DNA of 40,965 bases from Brevibacterium sp. (GTDB lineage Bacteria; Actinomycetota; Actinomycetes; Actinomycetales; Brevibacteriaceae), in the NCBI RefSeq assembly GCF_022712115.1, contig NZ_JALAHB010000232.1, positions 1-40,965 on the forward strand. Reading direction: 5' to 3'. The notes under the pieces are model-generated. The model was not told the origin of the DNA and did no database searches. It saw nothing but the letters and a program-made list of their open reading frames with translations. Of the stretch, positions 8,976 to 16,518 are shown piece after piece; position 1 is the first letter of the stretch, and every line of letters begins with the position of its first letter. A program made the position numbers and the translations under genes.

Positions 8976-9776
8976 ATGTCCACGACCCTGGCCTCGGCGG
9001 TCGCCGCTGCGCTGCGCGAACGGATCGTGGCAGGCGCGCTCACTCCCGGTGAGCGCCTGCCCAGCGAGAACGATCTCGCCAGGGAGCATGCGGTCAGCCG
9101 CACCGTCGTCCGCGAGGCCATCGGCAACCTGCGGGCAGAGGGACTGGTGCGCTCGGCCCGCGGCAGCGGCACCTATGTCCTCGCGGTGCCGCACACCACG
9201 ACATACGGTCCCGGACTGCAGGGAGGCCGGCGCGCCGCGGATGCCAGAACGGGCACCGGAGCGGGCGCCGAGGCGTATCCGAGCAGCGCGCCCGAGGCCG
9301 GACCACGGTCGGACGCCGCGGCCGGCACCGGCATCCCTCCGAGCGCGGCGGCCGCAGCGCAGCATGCCAGGCCGGACCCCGCAGCACTCCTCGAGTTCCG
9401 CCTGGCGCTCGAACCGCATGCGGCCGCGCTCGCCGCAGAGCGCCGCACCACGGCCGACCTGATCGCGCTGGAAGAGGCCGCGGCCGCGATCGAGGCAGCC
9501 GGGGCACACGCCTCAGACAGCCTCGAGGCCGACTACCACCTGCATCGCACGCTCGCACAGGCCTCGGGCAATCCATACATCGCGGGCGCGCTCATGGGCG
9601 CGGGTCCGGCAATGATCGGCATGCCCGCTTCCCGCATCGTCGGCGACGGCGAGCACGCGCGTACGGTGCGGGACGAGCACCGCATGATCGTGGAGGCAGT
9701 CAGGGATCGCGATGCGCGCAGCGCCGCCGCGGCAATGAGCTGGCACCTCACCCGCTCCCTGCGGGAACTGAGGTAG
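8976..9776 (+). CDS. GntR-family regulator (FadR/FCD subfamily) with low-complexity linker
   Basis: DNA-binding regulator of 266 residues. An N-terminal winged helix (about 8-70; GERLPSENDLAREHAVSRTVVREAI) precedes a C-terminal FCD ligand domain (about 135-262) with metal-site residues in EADYHLH, EHRMI and SWHL. The two are joined by an unusually long linker rich in Ala, Gly and Pro (about 75-130), where FadR-type proteins normally have only a short connector. A GGAGG ribosome site precedes the ATG. It lies 61 bases after the galactarate dehydratase gene and may be cotranscribed. Ligand is probably a sugar acid or its keto product. I find no obvious GntR dyad common to the neighbouring promoters. 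Confidence 0.85.
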   Translation: MSTTLASAVAAALRERIVAGALTPGERLPSENDLAREHAVSRTVVREAIGNLRAEGLVRSARGSGTYVLAVPHTTTYGPGLQGGRRAADARTGTGAGAEAYPSSAPEAGPRSDAAAGTGIPPSAAAAAQHARPDPAALLEFRLALEPHAAALAAERRTTADLIALEEAAAAIEAAGAHASDSLEADYHLHRTLAQASGNPYIAGALMGAGPAMIGMPASRIVGDGEHARTVRDEHRMIVEAVRDRDARSAAAAMSWHLTRSLRELR

Positions 9777-9825
9777 GGGCCGCACACAGGCTCGAACCGC
9801 CCTTCTTCAACAGCCGGCCCCATCG

Positions 9826-9840
9826 ATGCACGGAGGGCAT
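9826..9840 (+). promoter_or_regulatory. LysR-type operator ATGC-N7-GCAT of the gudD paralogue
   Basis: ATGCACGGAGGGCAT repeats the dyad found at 7627 and 11297. Exactly 16 bases separate it from the GGGCTTGGAC box of the following promoter. The spacer contains a second dyad, TTTGC-N6-GCAAA (9840-9855). Confidence 0.75.
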
Positions 9841-9856
9841 TTGCCTATACGCAAAG

Positions 9857-9890
9857 GGGCTTGGACCTGCATGACAGAAGATCGTAACGT
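9857..9890 (+). promoter_or_regulatory. Promoter of the gudD paralogue
   Basis: GGGCTTGGAC-CT-GCAT (9857-9872) contains the -35 TTGGAC (9861-9866), and TAACGT (9885-9890) is a TAnnnT -10 at 18 bases. Transcription should begin near 9897. That rules out the open reading frame's earlier ATGs as starts and supports the ATG at 9952. Confidence 0.68.
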
Positions 9891-9951
9891 CGCAGCGAAG
9901 CGATGTGCCCACGCACACAGCCGGAAGAACGCCGAAGCAAAGGAATGCGCA

Positions 9952-11253
9952 ATGACGCGAACCCCCGCCGCCGCCATCACCGAAATCCGCGTCACACCCG
10001 TCGCCTTCGCGGACCCGCCCCTCCTCAACGCAGTGGGAGCACACGAGCCCCTGGCGCTGAGGTCCATCGTGGAGCTGGTCACCGACAGCGGCGACTACGG
10101 TCTCGGCGAATCGTATGGAGACGCAGTCCACGTCCAGCGGCTGCGCACCGTGGGCAGCGCCCTCATCGGCCTCGACGCCCTCGACACCGCACAGCTGAGG
10201 CATGCGACCGCGGAAGCGCTCACCCGCGACACCCTCAGCGGGGGGCACGGAACCAGCGGAATGGTCACCGGCACCACCACCCTCGACCGGGTGTTCGCAC
10301 CGCTGGAGATGGCCTCGCTCGATGTTCAGGGAAAGCTGCTGGGCGTGCCGGTGACGACGCTGCTGGGCGGACGCTGCCGCGAGTCCGTCCCATTCAGCGG
10401 CTACCTGTTCTTCAAGTGGGCAGGCCACCCCAGGGCGGGGCAGACTCCGGCGACAGCGAGCGACGACGGATTCGGCACCGCGCTCGATCCCGCCGGGATC
10501 GTCGCTCAGGCCGAGCGGATGGCAGCGGAGTACGGCTTCACCGCCCTCAAGCTCAAAGGCGGCGTCTTCGACCCGGAGCAGGAGGCCACTGCAGTGGAGG
10601 CTCTCGCCGCGCGCTTTCCCGGCATGCCTTTGCGACTGGACCCCAATGCCGCGTGGAGCGTGGAGACCTCGGTGCGGATCGGCAACCGCCTCAACGGCGC
10701 CCTGGAGTATCTGGAGGACCCGACCGCCGGCTTCGGGGGCATGGCTGAAGTGCGGAAACGCGTGGACATGCCCCTGGCGACGAACATGTGCGTGGTCGCC
10801 TTCGACCACATACCTCGGGCCGTCGCCGCAGGCAGCATCGACATCGTGCTCAGCGACCCCCATTTCTGGGGCGGGCTGCGGCGCTCCCAAGAGCTCGTCG
10901 GCATCGCCGAGACGTTCGGGCTGGGCCTGTCGATGCATTCGAACTCCCATCTGGGGGTGAGCCTGGCCGCCATGCTCCACTTCGCCGCTTCCGCCAGGAG
11001 CATCGACTACGCCTGCGACACCCACTGGCCGTGGAAGAACCCCGAGGACGATGTCGTGGAGGGCTCTCCGTTCACCTTCGAGGGCGGCAGCCTGACCGTC
11101 CCCGCCTCCCCCGGCCTGGGCATTGCGCTGGACCGCGACAGGCTTGAACGCCTCCACCGCGCCTACACCGATTCCGGACTCACGGCACGCGACGACACAA
11201 CCTACATGCGTCGGTTCCACCCTGCGTTCGACCCGACGATCCCACGTTTCTGA
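9952..11253 (+). CDS. Diverged glucarate-dehydratase-like enolase superfamily protein
   Basis: A 433-residue acid-sugar dehydratase candidate, clearly in the glucarate dehydratase subgroup but distant from GudD at 3604. It keeps K200/K202 (LKLKGG), D230 (RLDPNAAW), N278 (ATNMCV), D302 (SDPHFW) and H329 (MHSNSH). The segment around the GudD metal ligand E264 is about six residues shorter: EDPCGAE becomes EDPTAG, so E255 must supply that ligand or the metal site differs. The N-terminal substrate loop also differs from VAGHDSM. The start at 9952 follows an AGGA site and the mapped promoter. It is followed by its own tctCBA. Substrate is likely another aldarate or related acid sugar; D-glucarate is possible but not shown. 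Confidence 0.82.
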   Translation: MTRTPAAAITEIRVTPVAFADPPLLNAVGAHEPLALRSIVELVTDSGDYGLGESYGDAVHVQRLRTVGSALIGLDALDTAQLRHATAEALTRDTLSGGHGTSGMVTGTTTLDRVFAPLEMASLDVQGKLLGVPVTTLLGGRCRESVPFSGYLFFKWAGHPRAGQTPATASDDGFGTALDPAGIVAQAERMAAEYGFTALKLKGGVFDPEQEATAVEALAARFPGMPLRLDPNAAWSVETSVRIGNRLNGALEYLEDPTAGFGGMAEVRKRVDMPLATNMCVVAFDHIPRAVAAGSIDIVLSDPHFWGGLRRSQELVGIAETFGLGLSMHSNSHLGVSLAAMLHFAASARSIDYACDTHWPWKNPEDDVVEGSPFTFEGGSLTVPASPGLGIALDRDRLERLHRAYTDSGLTARDDTTYMRRFHPAFDPTIPRF

Positions 11254-11296
11254 GCGCCGTTCAGAGCACATATGCCGTGTCCGTCTCACCGAGATA

Positions 11297-11311
11297 ATGC
11301 CCTAAGAGCAT
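11297..11311 (+). promoter_or_regulatory. LysR-type operator ATGC-N7-GCAT of the second tct operon
   Basis: ATGCCCTAAGAGCAT is the third perfect copy of the dyad. The centre lies 28 bases upstream of the -35, as in the other two promoters. Confidence 0.75.
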
Positions 11312-11327
11312 AGATCCATATAGATGT

Positions 11328-11362
11328 GGGCTTGGACAAGCATTTCAGAGTCTTTCTAAGCT
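11328..11362 (+). promoter_or_regulatory. Promoter of the second tctCBA operon
   Basis: GGGCTTGGAC-AA-GCAT (11328-11343) contains TTGGAC (11332-11337), and TAAGCT (11357-11362) follows at 19 bases. The bases CTAAGCTCGG resemble CTACGCTCGG in the kdgD promoter at the same offset. Transcription should start near 11369, supporting the lipoprotein start at 11428 rather than an earlier ATG. Confidence 0.7.
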
Positions 11363-11427
11363 CGGCTCTCAGCACCCTCGTGACACCCCTCACACCACCT
11401 CATCCGAATGCTCTGCAAGGAGGCACC

Positions 11428-12426
11428 ATGCGCCACACCACCCGATCCCTCGGCATCCTCTCGGCTGCCGCAGCTCTCACCCTCGCCCTGTCAGCCTGCG
11501 GCAATGTGACGACAGGGGGGAACGGCGACGAGTATCCCTCGAAGAGCATCACTCTCACCGTCGGCGGGGCAGCGGGAGGCAGCACCGACCTCATCGCCCG
11601 CGCAGTCGCCGATGGCTCCCAGGAGGCCCTGGGCACCCCCATGACGGTGGAGAACAAGCCCGGTGCGAACGGTGCCGTCGCCACCAAGGAGGTCATCGGC
11701 ATGGAGCCCGACGGCCACAACCTCGTCATGCTCAACGCCTCACTCATCACCATCACCTCCCTCGTCGGCACAGAGGAGGAAGCGGTCTCGCTCGACGACC
11801 TCGAGATCGTCACCGGCCTCTCGCAGGACGACTACATCATGGTCGCGAACGCTGACAGCGACATCGATGCCCTCGCGGACCTCACCAGCACCGAGGACGC
11901 GATCACCTACGGCACTGCCGGTGTGGGCACCGGCAGCCAGCTCGCACAGCTCCTGCTGATGAACGAGGCGGGGATCGAGGGCAACGAGGTGCCGTTCGAC
12001 AGCGGGGCGCCCGCGCTCACCGCAGTGATGGGCGGTCAGGTCGAGGTTGCCACGATCCAGCTGGGTGAGGCCATGCCACAAATCGAGGCCGGCACCATCA
12101 AGCCGGTCGTGACCTTCGCCGAGGAACGGGTCGACTATCTGCCCGATGTCCCCACCGCGGTGGAGGAGGGCTACGACGTGCCCGTCTCCCAGTACCGCGC
12201 ACTCGCGCTGCCCGCGGGCGCCGATGAGGAGGTGCTGAGCACGCTCCGCGCGGGAGTCGCCGAGATCACCCAGACGGAGGCGTACCAGCAGTTCAACGAG
12301 GACAACTTCCTCACCCCCGCGGAGATCTCCGGCGACGAGGTGCGCGAGCAGTGGACCGACCTGGCAGACCGCTATGCCGCACTGGTCGAGGAGAACGACA
12401 TCGACCTCGGCGGCAGCCAGAGCTGA
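11428..12426 (+). CDS. tctC: Tripartite tricarboxylate transporter receptor lipoprotein (TctC family), second copy
   Basis: Solute receptor of the second TTT transporter, 332 residues. The ATG at 11428 has an AAGGAGG ribosome site and gives a clean lipoprotein signal peptide ending in LALSACG (lipid-modified Cys about residue 24). The mature domain shows SITLTVGGAAGGSTDLIARAVADG and ENKPGANGAVA, the conserved TctC pair of motifs. The first gene of tctCBA, it carries the shared LysR-type promoter, so uptake is likely induced together with the glucarate enzymes. It is lipid-anchored, unlike the copy at 311, and is the better candidate for the aldarate receptor. Confidence 0.92.
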   Translation: MRHTTRSLGILSAAAALTLALSACGNVTTGGNGDEYPSKSITLTVGGAAGGSTDLIARAVADGSQEALGTPMTVENKPGANGAVATKEVIGMEPDGHNLVMLNASLITITSLVGTEEEAVSLDDLEIVTGLSQDDYIMVANADSDIDALADLTSTEDAITYGTAGVGTGSQLAQLLLMNEAGIEGNEVPFDSGAPALTAVMGGQVEVATIQLGEAMPQIEAGTIKPVVTFAEERVDYLPDVPTAVEEGYDVPVSQYRALALPAGADEEVLSTLRAGVAEITQTEAYQQFNEDNFLTPAEISGDEVREQWTDLADRYAALVEENDIDLGGSQS

Positions 12427-12455
12427 CCACTGGAACGTTCGAGGAGGAGAACGCC

Positions 12456-13016
12456 GTGGATGAGAAGCAGACCAGTGCTCACGCTGGTGTACGCGAGAGC
12501 GAGCATGAAAGCGCCGCTGAGATCTCAGCTGAGATGAGCGCGGACGCGAGGGCGCGGGGAAGCTCTGCCGAGGAGACGCCGGCAGGAGCCCTGGCAAACC
12601 TGGTGAGCGGGATCGTGGCCACGCTCATGGGCACGGGCTCCCTCGCGGTGGCCCTGAACCTCGGCTTCGGCACTCTCACCGCTCCCCGGGCAGGCACCTG
12701 GCCGGCGATCCTCTCCGTGCTGCTGATCGTCCTCGGTCTCGCACTCATGTCCCTGGCGAAGACCTTCACGGACGCGGAGAGGATCACCCGCCGGGCGATG
12801 TCGGTGGGCGTAGGCGCGCTCAGCATCGTCATCGCGGTGCAGCTGATGCCCGTCATCGGATTCGAGATCCCCGGCTTCCTCCTCATGGTGTTCTGGATGA
12901 AGGTGCTGGGAGGCGAGAAGCTGCTGAAGTCGGCACTCATCTCCGCACTCGCCGTCCTCGCGCTCTACCTGATCTTCGTCACGGGTCTGAGCATCTCGAT
13001 CCCACACCTGTTCTGA
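12456..13016 (+). CDS. tctB: TctB small membrane subunit, second copy
   Basis: Small membrane subunit of the second TTT transporter, 186 residues from the GTG at 12456, which has a strong GAGGAGGAG site seven bases upstream. Upstream in-frame sequence is a shadow of tctC. A hydrophilic N-terminus rich in Ala, Glu and Ser (about 45 residues) is followed by four hydrophobic segments. The assignment rests on size, topology and position between tctC and tctA. Confidence 0.85.
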   Translation: MDEKQTSAHAGVRESEHESAAEISAEMSADARARGSSAEETPAGALANLVSGIVATLMGTGSLAVALNLGFGTLTAPRAGTWPAILSVLLIVLGLALMSLAKTFTDAERITRRAMSVGVGALSIVIAVQLMPVIGFEIPGFLLMVFWMKVLGGEKLLKSALISALAVLALYLIFVTGLSISIPHLF

Positions 13017-13058
13017 TCGCCCCCGCTGCCCGGCGTCCCTGAGAAAGGCACTGACCCC

Positions 13059-14594
13059 ATGGACTTCGCACCTGTCATCGAGGGCTTCTCGGTCGTCCTC
13101 GAACCGATGAACCTCCTCTTCTGCCTGGTCGGCGTGCTGGTCGGGATGGTCATCGGCGTACTGCCCGGCCTCGGCCAGGCAGCGACCATCGCGATTCTGC
13201 TGCCGCTGACGTACGGCATGGAGCCCGTCTCCGCGATCATCATGCTCGCGGGCATCTTCTACGGAGGCATCTACGGCGGCACCGTCACCGCGGTGCTGCT
13301 CAACATCCCCGGTGAGACGAGCTCCGCGATCACCGCGATCGAGGGCTACCCGATGGGGAAGAAGGGGCAGGCGGGCAAGGCACTCGGCATCGGTGCCATC
13401 GCCTCGTTCATCGGCGGCACGATCTCGATCGTCGCGCTGACCTTCGTCGCACCCATCGTCTCAGGCTGGGCGCTGCGGTTCGGCCCGCCCGAGTACGCCG
13501 CGCTCACCCTGCTCGGCATCCTCCTGGTCGCCACCATCTCGAACGGCTCGCGGGTGAAGGCCTTCATCGCCGCCACCTTCGGCCTGCTGCTCGCAGTCAT
13601 CGGCCGGGACGGCTTCACCGGGGAGATGCGTTACACGGCAGGCAGCCTCGAACTCGCTGACGGCCTCCAGTTCGTCCCGATAGCCATGGGCGTCTTCGGC
13701 CTCACCGAGATCCTCTACGCGCTGGAACGACGTCATCTACCGCAGCCGCTGCGAGTCAAGGTGGACAAGGTGCTTCCCACCAAGGCGGATCTCAAGCAGT
13801 CTGCCGGCCCCATCGCCCGCGGGGGCCTCATCGGATTCTTCCTCGGGCTCCTCCCCGGCGGAGGAGCCACCGTCTCCGCAATGGTCTCCTACGGCACGGA
13901 GAAGCGGTTGGCGAAGGATCCGAGCCGCTTCGGCAAGGGAGCCATCGAGGGCGTGGCCGGGCCGGAGACCGGGAACAATGCCGCCGCCACCTCCTCCTTC
14001 ATCCCGCTGCTCACCCTGGGCATACCCGCCAATGCGACGATGGCTGTGATGTTCGGTGCGCTCATGCTGCAAGGGATCACCCCCGGGCCACAGCTCGTCA
14101 GTGAGGACCCCGGTCTGTTCTGGGGCGTCATCAACTCGATGTATCTGGGCAACATCATCCTCATCGTGCTGTCGATCCCGCTCATCGGTCTGTTCGTGAA
14201 GATCCTCGACGTCCCTTCCACCATCCTGGCACCGATCACCCTCATGATCGTCTGCATTGGGGCATACACCATCAACAACCGCTTCTTCGAGGTGCTCGTC
14301 GTCGTGGCGTTCGGTGTGATCGGGTACCTCATGAAGAAGATGGGTTTCGATCCAGCACCTCTCGTCCTCGCGTTCGTCCTCGGCTCCTTGCTGGAGGACA
14401 ACTTCCGCCGCTCGCTCATGATGTTCCAGGGCGATGTCACGCAGGTGACGAACCATCCGATCGCAGTGACGATCCTCGTGCTCTTCGTACTCGTGCTCCT
14501 CGTTCCACTGGTGCTCAAGCTGGTGCTCGGAAAGAAGGGGCCCGCGCGCTCGGTCGTCTCCGCGGATGAGGAACCGGCAAGCGGCCGCCGGTGA
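13059..14594 (+). CDS. tctA: TctA large permease subunit, second copy
   Basis: Channel-forming subunit of the second TTT transporter, 511 residues. Family motifs are complete: MNLLFCLVGVLVGMVIGVLPGLGQAAT near the N-terminus, FYGGIYGGTVTAVLLNIPGE (about residues 68-87), and the inverted-repeat counterpart LLPGGGATVSAMVSYGTEK followed by VAGPETGNNAAAT (about 266-312). About twelve membrane segments are visible. It follows tctB by 42 bases with a GAGAAAGG site and completes the operon begun at 11428. The copy at 1958 differs at the second PGGG loop. Confidence 0.94.
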   Translation: MDFAPVIEGFSVVLEPMNLLFCLVGVLVGMVIGVLPGLGQAATIAILLPLTYGMEPVSAIIMLAGIFYGGIYGGTVTAVLLNIPGETSSAITAIEGYPMGKKGQAGKALGIGAIASFIGGTISIVALTFVAPIVSGWALRFGPPEYAALTLLGILLVATISNGSRVKAFIAATFGLLLAVIGRDGFTGEMRYTAGSLELADGLQFVPIAMGVFGLTEILYALERRHLPQPLRVKVDKVLPTKADLKQSAGPIARGGLIGFFLGLLPGGGATVSAMVSYGTEKRLAKDPSRFGKGAIEGVAGPETGNNAAATSSFIPLLTLGIPANATMAVMFGALMLQGITPGPQLVSEDPGLFWGVINSMYLGNIILIVLSIPLIGLFVKILDVPSTILAPITLMIVCIGAYTINNRFFEVLVVVAFGVIGYLMKKMGFDPAPLVLAFVLGSLLEDNFRRSLMMFQGDVTQVTNHPIAVTILVLFVLVLLVPLVLKLVLGKKGPARSVVSADEEPASGRR

Positions 14595-14655
14595 GGCAGG
14601 CCTGCGACAGAGCAGACAGCGCCTCCGCTGGAGATGACAGTGTTCTGATACTTTG

Positions 14656-14671
14656 ATGCACTTGAGAGCAT
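14656..14671 (+). promoter_or_regulatory. Variant operator ATGC-N8-GCAT at the LysR gene start
   Basis: ATGCACTTGAGAGCAT lies only 10 bases before the LysR start and next to its GGAG ribosome site, so a regulator bound here would block its own expression. The 8-base centre equals the GGGC-N8-GCAT spacing of the activation sites at the other promoters. Confidence 0.6.
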
Positions 14672-14681
14672 TGGAGCTGCC

Positions 14682-15554
14682 ATGTACACCCTGGACCAGG
14701 TGCGCTGCTTCGTCGCGGTCGCGGAGCATCTTCACTTCGGACGCGCCGCATTCGAGCTGAATATGACGCAACCCCCACTGAGCCGCCAGATCCAGAAGCT
14801 CGAGCGCCACGTCGGTGCCGAGCTTCTGGATCGCCGAGGACGCAACGTCGAACTCACGGCTGCCGGACGGCTCTTCCTCACCGAGTCCCGCAAGCTGCTG
14901 GGCCTGGCCGAGCGGGCACCGGAGGGCGCCCGCCGGGTGGCCTCCGGGAGAAAGGGCCTGGTCCGGATGGGGTTCACCGCCGCGGCGGGCTTCGGACCTC
15001 TCAGCGGCCTACTCAGCACCGTGAAGGCTGAGCTGCCGGACCTGGACATCGACCTCGTGGAGATGGTGACTGCGGAACAGCTCCAGGCTCTCGACGAAGA
15101 GCGCATCGACCTGGCGCTCGGGCGTCTGCACACTCCGCTGCCGCATCTGGAGTCACGACTGCTCCTCAAGGAGAGGCTGTTGCTCGCGGTTCCAGCCGAC
15201 TCAGACCTGGCGCAGCTTGACCGCGAACTCACGAAGTCGGACATCCGCGGACAGTCGGTCATCATGCATTCAGCCACCAAGGCGCGATACTTCTACGACA
15301 TCATCGTGGGGAACTTCGAGATTGAACCGAGCCGAGTCAAGTACTCTCTCGGACAGATCATGACCATGGTGAGTCTCGTCGCCGGGGGTCACGGTGTCGC
15401 TTTCGTCCCGGAATCAGCCGAAGCCGGCAGAGTCCCCGGCGTCGAGTACCTTCGCTTCTCCGACTTCGACGCGGATGTCGTTCACCTCCATGCGCTGTGG
15501 CGCCCCGACAGCAGCAATCCCGCACTGGCGGCATTCGTCTCTGCCTTGTCCTGA
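14682..15554 (+). CDS. LysR-type transcriptional regulator, likely activator of the aldarate regulon
   Basis: A 290-residue LysR-family protein: N-terminal helix-turn-helix (about 1-60; FVAVAEHLHFGRAAFELNMTQPPLSRQIQKLE) and a C-terminal periplasmic-binding-protein-like effector domain (about 90-290). The effector domain has RMGFTAAAGFGPLSG at the first strand and VSLVAGGHGVAFVPES near residue 230, typical of the group. It is the only LysR gene in the window. ATGC...GCAT boxes with T-N11-A geometry occur at three promoters of the island and beside its own start, so it is the natural candidate to bind them. The inducer is unknown; glucarate, galactarate or 5-keto-4-deoxyglucarate would be expected. 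It lies 87 bases downstream of tctA. Confidence 0.88.
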   Translation: MYTLDQVRCFVAVAEHLHFGRAAFELNMTQPPLSRQIQKLERHVGAELLDRRGRNVELTAAGRLFLTESRKLLGLAERAPEGARRVASGRKGLVRMGFTAAAGFGPLSGLLSTVKAELPDLDIDLVEMVTAEQLQALDEERIDLALGRLHTPLPHLESRLLLKERLLLAVPADSDLAQLDRELTKSDIRGQSVIMHSATKARYFYDIIVGNFEIEPSRVKYSLGQIMTMVSLVAGGHGVAFVPESAEAGRVPGVEYLRFSDFDADVVHLHALWRPDSSNPALAAFVSALS

Positions 15555-15621
15555 GCAGGAGTGAAAGTGCCCTTCGCTGTGCCAGCCGACACAGAACAGA
15601 CCCGAGCCGGCGCGTTCTTCG

Positions 15622-15681
15622 TTCCCGTCTGCGGATCCGCCCGGTTCTGATCACCGAGGCGGGCGAATCCGCAGACGGGAA
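15622..15681. repeat. Long intergenic hairpin, possible terminator or mobile repeat
   Basis: Two 22-base arms (15622-15643 beginning TTCCCGTCTGCGG, and 15660-15681) pair at 21 of 22 positions around a 16-base loop. There is no T-run on either side, so classical termination is uncertain. It lies between the LysR gene and the DUF1275 gene and shares the core CGTCTGCG with the large hairpin at 24751. Confidence 0.7.
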
Positions 15682-15747
15682 GCATCGGCCACACCGCTCC
15701 GGTCTGTTCAGAGACGTAGCGACCCCACCGCCCGGCGCTTTCCGCTG

Positions 15748-15760
15748 TTTGTATACGATC
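15748..15760 (+). promoter_or_regulatory. TTTGTATACGATC promoter/operator element
   Basis: TATACG preceded by TG reads as an extended -10 element ending about 10 bases before the ATG, implying a nearly leaderless transcript. The embedded TTTGTATAC recurs before the ABC receptor gene (24542-24550), where it could be an operator for the GntR protein encoded next door. Confidence 0.45.
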
Positions 15761-15765
15761 ACGGC

Positions 15766-16431
15766 ATGACCAAAGCCACTCTCCACCTCATCCTCATGCT
15801 CACCCTCACGTTCTCCACCGGCATCGTGGACGCCGTGGGCTACCTGGGCTACGACAAGGTCTTCACCGGCAACATGACCGGCAACGTCGTGATCCTCGGC
15901 ATGGGCCTGGCCGGGGCGGAGGGGATCCCGGTGCTCCGTCCCCTCCTCGCCTTCGCCGGCTTCATGCTGGGCGCTGTGCTCGCCGGCCGCATTCTCAAGC
16001 CCACGGGCAAGGGCGAGTGGACCGGGCGCACCACCACCGTCATGGGGATCGTCGCCGGGGGCTGCTTCGGGCTCGCCGGCCTCGTCATGGCCGTGGATCC
16101 GTCGCAGAACCACACGGCGGGCACCGTCACCACCTCAGTCCTCGCCCTCGTCATGGGCATGCAGGCAGCAGCCGCACGCAAGGTGGGAGTCGCAGATGTC
16201 ACGACGGTCGTCGTCACCTCCACGATGGTGGGGCTGGCCAGCGAATCCCGTCTGGCCGGAGGGTCCGGCGACAAATGGCCCCGCCGCATCCTCGCCATCG
16301 CCTGCATCCTGCTGGGCGCTCTCGTGGGCGCGCTCACCCTCATGGTGAACCTGTGGCTGGGCGTCCTCCTCACCGCGATCATCATCGGTGCTGTCGCCGT
16401 CCTGGGCCACTGCACACGCCACAGGGTGTGA
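15766..16431 (+). CDS. YoaK/DUF1275 family membrane protein
   Basis: Integral membrane protein of 221 residues with six likely membrane segments. The N-terminal TFSTGIVDAVGYLGY and VFTGNMTGNVVILGMGLAG motifs are diagnostic of the DUF1275 (YoaK) family. The central MGMQAAAARKVGVADVTTVVVTSTMVGLASES segment is also characteristic. The family's molecular function is not established; small-molecule transport has been suggested. It stands alone, with a long hairpin upstream and convergent with the GntR gene at 16519. The ATG is almost directly downstream of the -10. Confidence 0.88.
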   Translation: MTKATLHLILMLTLTFSTGIVDAVGYLGYDKVFTGNMTGNVVILGMGLAGAEGIPVLRPLLAFAGFMLGAVLAGRILKPTGKGEWTGRTTTVMGIVAGGCFGLAGLVMAVDPSQNHTAGTVTTSVLALVMGMQAAAARKVGVADVTTVVVTSTMVGLASESRLAGGSGDKWPRRILAIACILLGALVGALTLMVNLWLGVLLTAIIIGAVAVLGHCTRHRV

Positions 16432-16460
16432 GGCCCTCTTCCGGGCGATCAGCAGCCCTG

Positions 16461-16510
16461 CCCCCGGCAGAGCCGGCACCAGCACCCCGGCCCCCGGCGG
16501 AGCCGGCACC
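16461..16510. repeat. 20-base imperfect direct repeat with small hairpins
   Basis: The 20-base units at 16461-16480 and 16491-16510 (CCCCCGGCrGAGCCGGCACC) differ at one position and start 30 bases apart. Each contains CCGGC-N3-GCCGG. They lie between convergent genes and may serve as a weak terminator; the right-hand unit ends just before the GntR stop codon region. Confidence 0.5.
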
Positions 16511-16518
16511 GCAGGGAG

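Noticed and set aside
12351..12455. Upstream extension of the second tctB frame
   Set aside because: The extra residues overlap tctC in another frame and lack a ribosome site; GTG 12456 has a strong one.
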